A DNA stretch of 64,000 nucleotides, from the NCBI RefSeq assembly GCF_025821625.1, contig NZ_JACKSH010000277.1, forward strand, positions 55,064-119,063, given 5' to 3'. The first letter of the stretch is position 1, and the number at the start of each line of letters is the position of its first letter. The DNA comes from Mycolicibacterium pyrenivorans. GTDB lineage: Bacteria > Actinomycetota > Actinomycetes > Mycobacteriales > Mycobacteriaceae. Positions 48,866 through 57,489 of the stretch are shown here, piece by piece. A program made the translations under genes and the position numbers. The notes below the pieces were generated by a model, which made no database searches, had not been told where the DNA came from, and saw only the letters and a program-made list of their open reading frames with translations.

Positions 48866-49252
48866 ATGAGCAGGCCGAACGCGCAGTCCATGAAGCCCGC
48901 CACTGCGGCGAAGAAGCTGGACGTGTACTTGCCCGCGACGCCGGCCGAGTTCCAGGAGAGCCGGATCACCCGCACTGATCTGGCCGCCCTGCAGGCGGAC
49001 CCGCCGCAGTGGCTCAAGGACCTCCGCAAGAACGGACCGCACCCGAAGAACCTGGTGGCCGCCAAGCTTGGCGTCTCGATCGCCGGTCTCGCACGCGGCG
49101 GCGTCACGGATGCGCTCACCACCGAGCAGATCGATCAGTTGCTCGTGGAGAAGCCTGAGTGGCTGGTCGCGGAACGCGAGAGCTACCAGACGGTGCTGCG
49201 CGAGGAGCGACGCCTGAAGGCGCTGCGTGCAGAGCAGGCTCGCGAAGGCTGA
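48866..49252 (+). CDS. DUF5997-family protein
   Basis: The 128-residue protein has a conserved-looking core: KPATAAKKLDVYLPATPAEF, QWLKDLRKNGPHPKNLVAAK, and LGVSIAGLARGGVTDALTT, which may be a helix-turn-helix-like segment. I recall it as DUF5997, often next to a LysR-like gene, as here. Function is unknown. Start ATG 48866 (MSRPNAQSM). Confidence 0.7.
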   Translation: MSRPNAQSMKPATAAKKLDVYLPATPAEFQESRITRTDLAALQADPPQWLKDLRKNGPHPKNLVAAKLGVSIAGLARGGVTDALTTEQIDQLLVEKPEWLVAERESYQTVLREERRLKALRAEQAREG

Positions 49253-49268
49253 TCGGCTGGACTGTCGA

Positions 49269-49520
49269 CTACGCCTCGCTGGGTGACGAAGCAGTCGCAG
49301 GCTTGCGTCCACGCAGGAAGTACGCGGCCGGCAATACGCCCGACGAGGTCACCAGCCCCAGGGCCGCACCCCAGAACCATCGCGGACCGTTGACCTCACT
49401 GGCGTCGCGGCCAGCGAGATCACGCAACGCCCAGGCCCGCATCCCGGCATCGAGCGCGGTGATGGCGATGATCGTCGCCTTGCCCACCAGGTGTAGTTCC
49501 TTCCATGACCTGCCCACCAC
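49269..49520 (-). CDS. PLDc_N-like small membrane protein
   Basis: The 83-residue protein matches the phospholipase-D nuclease N-terminal membrane module: ALRDLAGRDASEVNGPRWFW (G-P-x-W-x-W element) and LVTSSGVLPAAYFLRGRKP. One or two TM helices are predicted. No nuclease domain is attached. Start is one of two tandem GTGs at 49515-49520. It converges with the DUF5997 gene. Confidence 0.65.
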   Translation of the reverse strand: MVGRSWKELHLVGKATIIAITALDAGMRAWALRDLAGRDASEVNGPRWFWGAALGLVTSSGVLPAAYFLRGRKPATASSPSEA

Positions 49521-49575
49521 GGCCGCCCTGCCTTCCTCTAACAGATCCGCTGTTGCGATCCAATCTACTGACGGC

Positions 49576-49740
49576 TCAACGGTCGAACCTGTCGCTCAGA
49601 CGATCGAAGATGCGGTCGATGCGCTGTTCCAGTCGCGTGCCTTTGCCCCACTTGTCCCACGCGTAGATCACTGCGAAAAGCGCAGCGACGATCCCGAGAA
49701 CGAGCGCCGTGACGAGTACCGCCTCAACCGTTGTCGACAT
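49576..49740 (-). CDS. 54-residue single-pass membrane protein
   Basis: An ATG at 49738-49740 opens a 55-codon frame to a TGA at 49576-49578. The protein has one TM helix (VLVTALVLGIVAALFAVIYA), followed by WDKWGKGTRLEQRIDRIFDR and a charged amphipathic end. The arrangement (short N-terminus, TM, basic amphipathic helix) is typical of genuine small membrane proteins. No family is recognised. It lies just downstream of nrdE on the same strand. Confidence 0.55.
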   Translation of the reverse strand: MSTTVEAVLVTALVLGIVAALFAVIYAWDKWGKGTRLEQRIDRIFDRLSDRFDR

Positions 49741-49784
49741 CGGACATTCTCGGGCACCGAAGCTCCGCTGTCAGCGACCAGTCG

Positions 49785-50633
49785 TCACAGCATGCAGGAC
49801 ACGCAACCCTCCACCTCAGTGCCCTCCAGGGCCATCTGTCGCAGGCGGATGTAATACAACGTCTTGATTCCCTTGCGCCAGGCGTAGATCTGCGCCTTGT
49901 TCACGTCACGGGTGGTGGCGGTGTCCTTGAAGAACAGCGTCAGGCTCAGCCCCTGGTCCACGTGCTGGGTGGCCGCGGCGTAGGTGTCGATGATCTTCTC
50001 GTAGCCGATCTCGTACGCGTCCTGGTAGTACTCCAGGTTGTCGTTCGTCAGATACGGAGCCGGGTAGTAGACGCGCCCGATCTTGCCTTCCTTGCGGATC
50101 TCGATCTTGCTCGCCACCGGGTGGATCGAGGACGTCGAGTGGTTGATGTAGGAGATCGACCCGGTCGGCGGCACCGCCTGCAGGTTCTGGTTGTAGATGC
50201 CGTGGGTCTGCACCGACTCCTTGAGTCGCTTCCAATCCTCTTGCGTCGGAATGCGAATCCCAGCGTCGGCGAACAACTGGCGCACCCGCTCGGTGGCCGG
50301 CTCCCACACCTGATCGGTGTACTTGTCGAAGAACTCTCCCGACTTGTACTTGGAGCGTTCGAAGCCACCGAAGGCCTTGCCCCGCTCGATCGCAATGCGA
50401 TTGCTCGCCCGCAGCGCGTGATACAGCACGGTGTAGAAGTACATGTTGGTGAAGTCCACGCCCTCTTCGGATCCGTAGTGGATCCGCTCGCGGGCCAGAT
50501 ACCCGTGCAGGTTCATCTGCCCCAGGCCGATGGCGTGAGAGTCGTTGTTGCCCTGCTCGATCGACGGCACCGACCAGATGTGGGTCTGGTCGCTCACCGC
50601 GGTCAGCGCCCGGATCGACACCTCTATGGTCTG
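49785..50633 (-). pseudogene. nrdE: nrdE 3' part, separated by a frameshift
   Basis: This frame encodes the C-terminal third of the class Ib ribonucleotide reductase alpha subunit, from [19 protein letters not shown] to the terminal redox CVSCML. The catalytic tail and [17 protein letters not shown] are intact. It is out of frame with the 5' part. The missing link corresponds to the conserved GSLNIA...MDSPDF segment that should follow SCNL. A deletion of about 43 nt (congruent with 1 modulo 3, as the frames require) near 50634-50643 explains both the lost residues and the shift. Either the strain has lost this NrdE or the assembly is wrong here. Confidence 0.85.
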
Positions 50634-53140
50634 GGCAGGTTGCACGAGATGTCCTTGCCCACCTTGGCGTAGGTCAGGTCCTCGTTGAACAGCGACGGTG
50701 TCGACACCTGCAGGATCTCCGAGCACAGGTTGCTGTGCGTGATCTTGCCCTCGATCGGGTTCGACCGGTTCACCGTGTCCTCGTACATGATGTACGGGTA
50801 GCCGGACTCGAACTGCAGCTCGGCCAGCGTCTGGAAGAACTCCCGCGCCTTGATCTTGGTCTTGCGGATCCGCGCGTCGTCGACCATCTCGTAGTACTTC
50901 TCGGTGACCGAGATGTCGGCGAACGGCACCCCGTACACGCGTTCCACGTCGTACGGCGAGAACAGGTACATGTCCTCGTTCTTCTTGGCCAGCTCGAAGG
51001 TGATGTCCGGGATCACGACGCCGAGGCTGAGGGTCTTGATGCGGATCTTCTCGTCAGCGTTCTCACGCTTGGTGTCCAGGAATCGGTAGATGTCCGGGTG
51101 ATGGGCGTGCAGGTACACCGCGCCTGCGCCCTGGCGGGCGCCGAGCTGGTTGGCGTAGGAGAACGAGTCCTCGAGCAGCTTCATGATCGGGATGACGCCC
51201 GAGCTCTGGTTCTCGATGTTCTTGATCGGGGCACCGTGCTCGCGAATGTTGGACAGCAGCAAGGCAACTCCGCCGCCACGCTTGGACAGCTGCAGTGCCG
51301 AGTTGATGGAGCGACCGATGGACTCCATGTTGTCCTCGATGCGCAACAGGAAGCAGTTGTGCACGACCGTGCCGCGAATCGTGTATGTATGTGTGCCCTC
51401 GACGTGGAGGTTGTAGACCTTGTCGGGCGTTTCCTGCGTCTGCGTGAGGTCGCGGACGCCGTACACGTGCCGACCATGCACCACCTGATAGGTTTTGCGC
51501 GATGCGCCCTTCTGCCCCACGTAGTTGTGCAGGTTCTTACCGACATCGAAGATGAAGTCCTCGTTGTGGCCGGGAAGCCCGGGCACGAACACCTGCCCCG
51601 TCACGTTGCCTGCCTGATTGACGTACTGGCGAACTCGGGACACGATGCCGACTCGGCGCAGGAGCAACTGCACTTGGTCGATGAGCTGCGGGTTCACCAA
51701 GTCGAGCACCATCCCACCGGTGGTCGAGCACCCGTCCCCGCGGAACAACCCGGCCAACAGACCACGCTGGAACTCTTCGTCGGCTGTCAGGACCTCGTGA
51801 GACAAGCGCTTCAGGTGGTATCCCGTGCCGACCATCGACAAGAAGAGCGACGCCACGACCTTGCTGTTACACACCATGCGCACCGACTGATCCGACACAC
51901 TCTGATGGACGGAGAGGTCGGCCGCGAAGACTCGCTTGAAAGCTGCCGCCAACTCCTGCTGATACTCGAGTTCGTGTGCACAGACCGTGAAATGGATGCC
52001 ATTGGGCGCGTTGGCGCTGTCAGGTCCCGATCGCTTGGAGATGTGGCCTTCGGCGACGTACCAGCCGAGGACGAGGCCGAGGTCGTAGGACTCCTCGACA
52101 TAGCGGTTCACCGACACGAACTTCGTATGGTGGCGCTGCTTGTTGCGGTGCTTGAGGTCCGTGTTCACCTTGCGGATGAGCCCGTCGACTTCTTCGTACT
52201 CACCGGAGCCGACGTAATCCATCAAGTCGTGAATGCGCCGCGTCCGTCCTTCTAGCGGGGCTGCGGTGACGATGAAATCTGCGGGTTGGATGTCCTTGGC
52301 AGCCAGCCACACAAACCCGTTGAACGGGTCGGCACCGTCACCGTCGATGAGGGTGGACACCTCGCGTGTGGTCCACACCAGGATCGGATGCTCGGGAGTG
52401 CAGAGTATCGGCTCCTTGTGCCCGAAGTGCGAGATACGGATGAGCGCTTGCTCATTGGGGTTCTCGATGAGGTCCTCCACGACCGCAAAGGATCCGTCGT
52501 GCGAGAGCACACGGTCACCCTGCTGCAGGGTCTCGATCGCCTTCGGGCCGTCCGGAGTGTCCACAGGCGTCCCGGCGGGGAAGCAGGACACCGGCTCGCC
52601 GCGTTGCTTCTTGCCCGAGTTGAGGAATGTCGGGGTGGCCGGCTGGAAGCGGCCGTCGATGATCTCGTCGACGAGCTTCTCGGCCAGCACCGTGTCCCCG
52701 GCGGCCAGCGTCAGCGCCACCATCACCACGCGGTCCTCGAACCGCTCGAGGTAACGCTTACCGTCGAACGTCTTCAGCGTGTAGGACGTGTAGTACTTGA
52801 ACGCGCCGAGGAACGTCGGGAAGCGGAACTTCTTGGCGTACGCGCGATCCAGCAGCGTCTTGACGAAGTTGCGCGAGTACTCGTCGAGCACCTCGCGCTC
52901 GTAGTACTCCTTCTGGATCAGGTAGTCGAGCTTCTCGTCCTGATTGTGGAAGAACACCGTGTTCTGATTGACGTGCTGCAGAAAGTACTGATGCGCGGCT
53001 TCCCGGTCCTTGTCGAACTGGATCTTGCCGTCCGCGTCGTACAGATTGAGCATCGCGTTGAGGGCGTGGTAATCCGTTTCGCCCGGCAGCGCGTGAACTC
53101 CGGTCGCTACAGGTTCTGCAGCTGTGACGGTTGGGGGCAC
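50624..53140 (-). CDS. nrdE: Ribonucleotide reductase alpha subunit NrdE, N-terminal part, containing an intein; truncated by frameshift
   Basis: The 838-residue frame begins at a GTG (53138-53140, [11 protein letters not shown]) and overlaps nrdI by 34 bp. Residues 1-185 are NrdE N-extein, ending [10 protein letters not shown]. Then comes a 410-residue intein (starts CFPAGTPVD, ends VVHN). The C-extein resumes at [15 protein letters not shown], so splicing would restore the active-site cysteine as the +1 residue. The frame ends prematurely after GKDISCNL (LPRP-stop) at 50624. Together with the 3' part it would make a full class Ib NrdE, the catalytic subunit that reduces ribonucleoside diphosphates. 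Confidence 0.9.
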   Translation of the reverse strand: MPPTVTAAEPVATGVHALPGETDYHALNAMLNLYDADGKIQFDKDREAAHQYFLQHVNQNTVFFHNQDEKLDYLIQKEYYEREVLDEYSRNFVKTLLDRAYAKKFRFPTFLGAFKYYTSYTLKTFDGKRYLERFEDRVVMVALTLAAGDTVLAEKLVDEIIDGRFQPATPTFLNSGKKQRGEPVSCFPAGTPVDTPDGPKAIETLQQGDRVLSHDGSFAVVEDLIENPNEQALIRISHFGHKEPILCTPEHPILVWTTREVSTLIDGDGADPFNGFVWLAAKDIQPADFIVTAAPLEGRTRRIHDLMDYVGSGEYEEVDGLIRKVNTDLKHRNKQRHHTKFVSVNRYVEESYDLGLVLGWYVAEGHISKRSGPDSANAPNGIHFTVCAHELEYQQELAAAFKRVFAADLSVHQSVSDQSVRMVCNSKVVASLFLSMVGTGYHLKRLSHEVLTADEEFQRGLLAGLFRGDGCSTTGGMVLDLVNPQLIDQVQLLLRRVGIVSRVRQYVNQAGNVTGQVFVPGLPGHNEDFIFDVGKNLHNYVGQKGASRKTYQVVHGRHVYGVRDLTQTQETPDKVYNLHVEGTHTYTIRGTVVHNCFLLRIEDNMESIGRSINSALQLSKRGGGVALLLSNIREHGAPIKNIENQSSGVIPIMKLLEDSFSYANQLGARQGAGAVYLHAHHPDIYRFLDTKRENADEKIRIKTLSLGVVIPDITFELAKKNEDMYLFSPYDVERVYGVPFADISVTEKYYEMVDDARIRKTKIKAREFFQTLAELQFESGYPYIMYEDTVNRSNPIEGKITHSNLCSEILQVSTPSLFNEDLTYAKVGKDISCNLPRP
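51356..52585 (-). mobile_element. Intein with LAGLIDADG (DOD) homing endonuclease in NrdE
   Basis: The 1230-bp, 410-codon insertion has all splicing blocks: block [21 protein letters not shown], block B TPEHPILV, and block G VVHN followed by the host Cys. Between them lie two endonuclease motifs, [13 protein letters not shown] and [12 protein letters not shown], typical of dodecapeptide (DOD) homing nucleases. Insertion is at PVS/CFLL, directly at the redox cysteine of NrdE. The endonuclease looks intact. Confidence 0.92.
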
Positions 53141-53565
53141 GTCTGGTCCTTCCAGAAGTCAGAGAGGCCCGCGCGGACGGCGAAGACGTCGTCCGTGGTG
53201 CCCATCAATTCGAAGCGGTAAAGAAACGGAACGCCGCACTTGCGGGAGACGACGACCCCCGCGTAGCCGAACTCGGCGCCGAAGTTGCTGTTGCCCGCGG
53301 CGATGACGCCGCGCAGCAGCGCACGGTTGTGCTCGTTGTTGAGGAACGCGATCACCTGTTTGGGGACGTATCCCCCGGCGTCGGGATCAGGGCCGTTGGC
53401 GTGCCCACCACCGTAGGTGGGCAGTACCAGGACGTAGGGCTCTTGGACGAACTCCGGGTCCTCGATCCGTCCATGAACCGGGATACGAACGGCGGGGATC
53501 TCAAGCTTCTCGACGAAGCGGTGGGTGTTCTCGGACACGCTGGAGAAGTACACGAGATTGCTCAT
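53107..53565 (-). CDS. nrdI: Flavodoxin-like NrdI
   Basis: The 152-residue protein has the NrdI phosphate loop [20 protein letters not shown] and the FMN-side segments [11 protein letters not shown] and [16 protein letters not shown]. It supplies oxidant for assembling the Mn-tyrosyl radical of NrdF. Start ATG 53563-53565. Its 3' end overlaps the start of nrdE. In this genome it is cut off from nrdH by an integrated element, so its promoter must now lie in or near that element. Confidence 0.93.
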   Translation of the reverse strand: MSNLVYFSSVSENTHRFVEKLEIPAVRIPVHGRIEDPEFVQEPYVLVLPTYGGGHANGPDPDAGGYVPKQVIAFLNNEHNRALLRGVIAAGNSNFGAEFGYAGVVVSRKCGVPFLYRFELMGTTDDVFAVRAGLSDFWKDQTCPQPSQLQNL

Positions 53566-53626
53566 GGAAACCCCCTCGAGTCCTGTTCTGTCCGTCGGTC
53601 TGCGGGTACCCGTGCGGGCGGCGTCG

Positions 53627-53689
53627 TCAGGCGGATGCGGCGACCACGCCGGCCGGCGGAGTGTCGATATTCGGTGTGGCGATATTCAT
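53627..53689 (-). other. 20-codon ORF just upstream of nrdI, possible displaced nrdH tail or leader peptide
   Basis: ATG 53687-53689 to TGA 53627-53629 encodes [20 protein letters not shown]. The end (GVVAASA) resembles the VAATA-type ends of some mycobacterial NrdH proteins as I recall them, and the nrdH copy at 57490 has an aberrant tail. It could therefore be the original 3' end of nrdH left at the element's other boundary. A free leader peptide is the alternative. It contains an imperfect 15-bp direct repeat (AATATCGCCACACCG / AATATCGACACTCCG). Confidence 0.3.
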
Positions 53690-53739
53690 CTCTTGATTCC
53701 TCTCGGTTGGTGGTGGCGGTCATTAGGGGACGGTTGTTT

Positions 53740-55926
53740 TCATGCGGTTTCCTCTGTCTGTTCTGAGAGGCTTTCGAGGCGGCGGGCGGTGTAGGCGCTC
53801 CAGTCCCGTTGGGCGAATTTGGCCCAGCCGGATGTGGTTGTGGCGTGGAGGCCCAGCTGGGCTGCGAGGACCGCAGCGGGAACGTCGTTGGCCAGGGCCA
53901 GAAGTGCACGGTTGCGGCTGATTCGGTCCGGAATGTCGGCGTCGGTGAGTTTTCTGCTCAGTGTTGCCGTGTGAATCGGCATGCCGGGCTGACCGCCGGG
54001 GAACAGGTAGTGCTGCCCGTCGTGTGTGCGGGCCCGCCAGTTGTTGCGCGCGGCAGCGGCGAGCTCGTTGACGAGTGCGCCCACGGCGTCGGGTAGCTGC
54101 AGCGGATGTTGAGCCAGCTTGATCTGCGTGCTGGCAGCGCTGGTGGTGATGTCGCCAGTCGTGAGCTGTTGGATTTGGGTCAGCCGTGCGCCGTAGAGCA
54201 GCACGAGAAGTCCAGCGACGCGAGTTGACAGGTCCTCTGCGCCGTCGCCGTGCAGGAGCCTGTCGATCCGCGCGTGGTGAGCGTCTTCGCAGGCAATCTC
54301 ACTCGGCATGGCTCGGCGCTGACGCACGACGCTCAGATCGCTTGCCGTGACGCCTCGTTGGGCAAGCCAGTGAATGAATCCGGTGATGTCGGCGCTTCGC
54401 TCGGCGTTTCCAGCGGTCCAACCATCGATCATGGGCTGTGTCAGGTCACCGATCGCAATGCCTTGCTGGTCAAGGTGATCAAGCAGTCGCACTGCAGTGC
54501 GGATCCGTTCGCGACCGGAATCAGCGGCCCCGTTGGTGTAGCCGCGGCGACGAGCGCGCCGACGCGCCGCCCGAAGCACCGCCCACCGCGCATACGGCCC
54601 GATCAGGCTGGACTGGTGGGCAGGCAACCCAGCGGTCAGCTCATTGACCCACGTCTCGAACCGCTCGATGGGTTCATCACGTCGCGGCAAAATGTTCGCC
54701 TCGACGAGCATCGCGCGCACCCAGTGGCGGGTGTTGGTCGGCGGGCATTGGTCCAGGGTGGCGTGTGTCAACGGCTCTGGATCCGAGGCCAGCGTATGCA
54801 GCACCGCTTCTGCGGCTGGCTTGCTCAGCCAGCGCAGCGTTGAGGCCGGCTGGCCCCGATCGGCCAGGACGGCAGGCAGCTGTTCAAGTTCGGGCCGGAT
54901 CGTGCCGTCGACGGTGATGAGTCCTCGGGTGGCCTGTGCGACCGAGCAACGTAAGCACATGCCGGCGTAATGCTGCGGGCCGCTGTGACCGCAACGGTGG
55001 CACGCGTAGTCGAGCGAGGCACCCGAGCACGGTCCGCAGACCTGAGCTCCTGTCGCGTCTGCGGCGATGAGCACCTTGGTGTCACCACAGGCGGCGCAGG
55101 TCTGTGGGTGGGCAATGGTGCGTCGATAGCAGGGCAGGCATACCGGCCCCAGTGGCCACCGTGTGTGCACGGGCCGCTGATGAGTGCAGATAGCGCAGTG
55201 TTCGTGAGGCGTCTGCACGCAACGGAAACACAGATCCACCACACCGCGTTGGGCCCGAACCGCGACGGGGCCGATGGTGCCGCACTGGCCGCAGGCACGC
55301 GCCGGCGCCTGGTAGCAGCGCTGGCATAGCGGTCCCGCACTGGTGAGTTTCTTGGCGTGATCGACGCGGCCGCAACCAACGCACACATACTTGGGGCGAG
55401 CGCAGTTGCCGCACAATGACAAGCCCTCAGCGGTACGTGTCGACGGGACGTGACGTCGGCCGCATCCACTACACGGTTCCCGCCGGGCCGGGTCTTTCTG
55501 GTAGCAGCGGCTGCAAAGCCCACCTGTCTCGGTCGTGGTGACTCGGTAGCCCAGTTGCCCACACCGTTCACAGACATGCTCGGTGCGCCGAGATGCGCAC
55601 CACCCGCAGCAGCGAGCACCCTCAATGACCCGATCGAGCTTCGGCGTGATGCGCCCGCATTGAGCACACGGCACCGGCTGCACCAGGTAACCCGACTGCC
55701 ACAACAGATACGCCACGCGCGCAAACACGTAGGGGCAGTGCGGATTAGGCGTGGTCCACGGCGTATCCAGCTCAGCCAGATAGGCCGCCAGCGATTGCCG
55801 CGAACGTGGCTTGGCGGCCTCAGCGCGCTGCAGCAGTGTCTCGAGCTCGCTATCGGCAATGACGATGTCGGCAGCGGCCAGACTATCCGCGATCGCGGTG
55901 AGGGCAGTGGTGACAGCGGCGGTCAT
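53740..55926 (-). CDS. Multi-zinc-ribbon protein with degenerate tyrosine-recombinase-like C-terminal domain
   Basis: The 728-residue protein carries about eight CxxC...CxxC zinc-ribbon units between residues 80 and 330 (CAQCGR, CERCGQ, CSGCGR, CVGCGR, CGQCGT, CAICTH, CAACGD, CHRCGH, each with a partner CxxC). The C-terminal half looks like a core-binding plus catalytic recombinase fold (LIGPYARWAVLRAARRRARR; LLVLLYGARLTQIQQLT holds the first arginine). The HxxR box is not recognisable and only a possible tyrosine is seen in WSAYTARR, so it may be a catalytically dead partner of the recombinase. Start ATG 55924-55926 overlaps the Xre stop. Confidence 0.75.
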   Translation of the reverse strand: MTAAVTTALTAIADSLAAADIVIADSELETLLQRAEAAKPRSRQSLAAYLAELDTPWTTPNPHCPYVFARVAYLLWQSGYLVQPVPCAQCGRITPKLDRVIEGARCCGWCASRRTEHVCERCGQLGYRVTTTETGGLCSRCYQKDPARREPCSGCGRRHVPSTRTAEGLSLCGNCARPKYVCVGCGRVDHAKKLTSAGPLCQRCYQAPARACGQCGTIGPVAVRAQRGVVDLCFRCVQTPHEHCAICTHQRPVHTRWPLGPVCLPCYRRTIAHPQTCAACGDTKVLIAADATGAQVCGPCSGASLDYACHRCGHSGPQHYAGMCLRCSVAQATRGLITVDGTIRPELEQLPAVLADRGQPASTLRWLSKPAAEAVLHTLASDPEPLTHATLDQCPPTNTRHWVRAMLVEANILPRRDEPIERFETWVNELTAGLPAHQSSLIGPYARWAVLRAARRRARRRGYTNGAADSGRERIRTAVRLLDHLDQQGIAIGDLTQPMIDGWTAGNAERSADITGFIHWLAQRGVTASDLSVVRQRRAMPSEIACEDAHHARIDRLLHGDGAEDLSTRVAGLLVLLYGARLTQIQQLTTGDITTSAASTQIKLAQHPLQLPDAVGALVNELAAAARNNWRARTHDGQHYLFPGGQPGMPIHTATLSRKLTDADIPDRISRNRALLALANDVPAAVLAAQLGLHATTTSGWAKFAQRDWSAYTARRLESLSEQTEETA

Positions 55927-56255
55927 CGCTGCTGTCCTGGTCGCCGAATCTTGGTGCGTCGCGCCGAGGACATCGCGGTGACAGTGCTATTCGATTGTCC
56001 TGCTGCTTTTCTCGTTGCGACCTCGGTCACCTGAGGTTCAATCAGATCGTTCGGGGTGCACTCCAGGATGTCGCACAACGCGATAAGGGTGTGCATGCTC
56101 AACCGTTGCGGCTGCCCGGTCACCAACCGATAGACCTGCTCCCGCGAGAGGCTCACTCCACGATCGGCCAGGTGCGGCTGCAGATCGGTGGTCGAAAACA
56201 TGCCCTTTTCAGCCATCTTCATGCGCAGATGCCACGCGTAGTCCATCTGCTTCAT
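55923..56255 (-). CDS. Xre-family HTH protein of the integrated element
   Basis: The 110-residue protein has a Cro/C1-type HTH at about residues 24-70 (LQPHLADRGVSLSREQVYRL, then LSMHTLIALCDILECTPNDL) and a basic C-terminus (RRTKIRRPGQQR). Its ATG overlaps the recombinase stop (ATGA at 56252-56255) and its stop overlaps the zinc-ribbon gene start, so all three are translated as a unit. It is probably an excision/directionality factor or repressor. Confidence 0.82.
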   Translation of the reverse strand: MKQMDYAWHLRMKMAEKGMFSTTDLQPHLADRGVSLSREQVYRLVTGQPQRLSMHTLIALCDILECTPNDLIEPQVTEVATRKAAGQSNSTVTAMSSARRTKIRRPGQQR

Positions 56256-57487
56256 CGCGGCCCCCGATCGAAGTGGTGGCCATAACGCGACTGCATCGAC
56301 TGGCTGATCAACCGATTGCGGTACTCGTTGGACACCCCGACGTAGATCGCAGTCGTCGAGGAGAACGAATGCCCGACTTGCTCCTGGATAAATCGCTCCG
56401 GATAGTCAAACTCCACCAGATGGGTGACAAAGGAATGACGCAACGAGTGCAGATCCAGAGTCGGATCGATGCCGGACTCATCGCGTACGGTCGCGAACGC
56501 CACATTGAGCATGCGCGTGCCGATTCGGGTGCCCCGCTCGGTCAACCACAACGCCTGGCTGTTGTCCGCGGGAAACAGTGGGCGCACCTCGGTGAGATAG
56601 TGATCGAGAACATCGACGATCCAGCTCATCTCCGGAACCGTTAACACAGTGCGCCGCTTGGGTGCGCCGCCCCGCGAAGCCTTGCCGTAACGGACCGACA
56701 GCGCACCGAACCTGCCGAACTCATCCATCTTCGAATTACGGCGCAGATCAACGACATCGGAGTGCACGACCTCGCTGCGGCGTAGCCCGTAGGCGTAGCA
56801 GAACTTCAGCATCGCCGCGTCCCGTAGCGCGGTCATGGCACCTTTGCGGCCCCGTGAGCGAATCAATCCGACACGGGCGTCGGCGGCATCAAACAGCGCC
56901 TGCACCTCGTCGTAGGTCAGCGGACGTCGAGACGGATCGCCCTCGTAGTCCCCGACGTGAATGATCGAGTTGTCCTCGTGGAATACCTGCTGCGGGACCT
57001 GGCCGAACTGCTGCGTGCACTCGGCGGCCCATCCGTAGCGTTGATCGAGCAGATACTCGCAAAACATCCGGATGTCGATCTCATAGTTGCGTGCGGTGGA
57101 CACCCGCAACGGCGAAGAACCAGAACGCAACTCACTGATCCAGGCCTCACCCTCGGCCGGCGTCCACTGCCAGGGATACAACCCGGAGAACTCCACGAAC
57201 CGCCGCACCAACCGAAGCCGCGGCACGATCGTGGCGTCTCGAAGAAACCGTGCTCGCTGCTGGCTTTCCCAGCCCTGCAGCATTGCCTCCAGAACAGCCT
57301 GTTCCGGATCGAGATGAACAACATTGGGCGCCAACACCCGTCGGGCCGCGCCCTGGGAATCACTAGTCACAACGCCTGTTGTAGCAGATGCATCATCGAT
57401 GCATGGCGATTTCAGGCGGTGTTGACCATCGGCGATTCGCGTCGAGGTCTCACCCCCCGACGCCTGAGCTGCTACAACAGACAACAT
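56252..57487 (-). CDS. Tyrosine recombinase / phage-type integrase
   Basis: The catalytic set is complete: arginine in CYAYGLRRSEVVHSDV, lysine region RYGKASRGGAPKRRTVL, HxLR in LDLHSLRHSFVTHLVE, and the final H and tyrosine in QVGHSFSSTTAIYVGVSN. An N-terminal SAM-like core-binding domain precedes (about 75-150). The longest frame starts at an ATG 57485-57487 that abuts nrdH; a GTG at 57368-57370 (VTSDSQGAARRV) gives a more normal N-terminus and would leave the inverted repeats upstream as regulatory DNA. Confidence 0.9.
   Translation of the reverse strand: MLSVVAAQASGGETSTRIADGQHRLKSPCIDDASATTGVVTSDSQGAARRVLAPNVVHLDPEQAVLEAMLQGWESQQRARFLRDATIVPRLRLVRRFVEFSGLYPWQWTPAEGEAWISELRSGSSPLRVSTARNYEIDIRMFCEYLLDQRYGWAAECTQQFGQVPQQVFHEDNSIIHVGDYEGDPSRRPLTYDEVQALFDAADARVGLIRSRGRKGAMTALRDAAMLKFCYAYGLRRSEVVHSDVVDLRRNSKMDEFGRFGALSVRYGKASRGGAPKRRTVLTVPEMSWIVDVLDHYLTEVRPLFPADNSQALWLTERGTRIGTRMLNVAFATVRDESGIDPTLDLHSLRHSFVTHLVEFDYPERFIQEQVGHSFSSTTAIYVGVSNEYRNRLISQSMQSRYGHHFDRGPR
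57376..57480. repeat. Inverted repeats at the recombinase end of the element
   Basis: CTGTTGTAGCAG (57376-57387) and CTGCTACAACAG (57469-57480) are a perfect 12-bp inverted pair. Just outside, CAACATTG (57482-57489) pairs with CAATGTTG (57499-57506). They look like recombinase arm or core binding sites near the junction with nrdH. Confidence 0.6.
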
Positions 57488-57489
57488 TG

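Noticed and set aside
53562-53909. 115-codon minus-strand frame overlapping the nrdI start and the zinc-ribbon gene 3' end
   Set aside because: Mostly overlaps the zinc-ribbon gene in another frame, with Arg-rich sequence; an ATGA with nrdI is probably chance.
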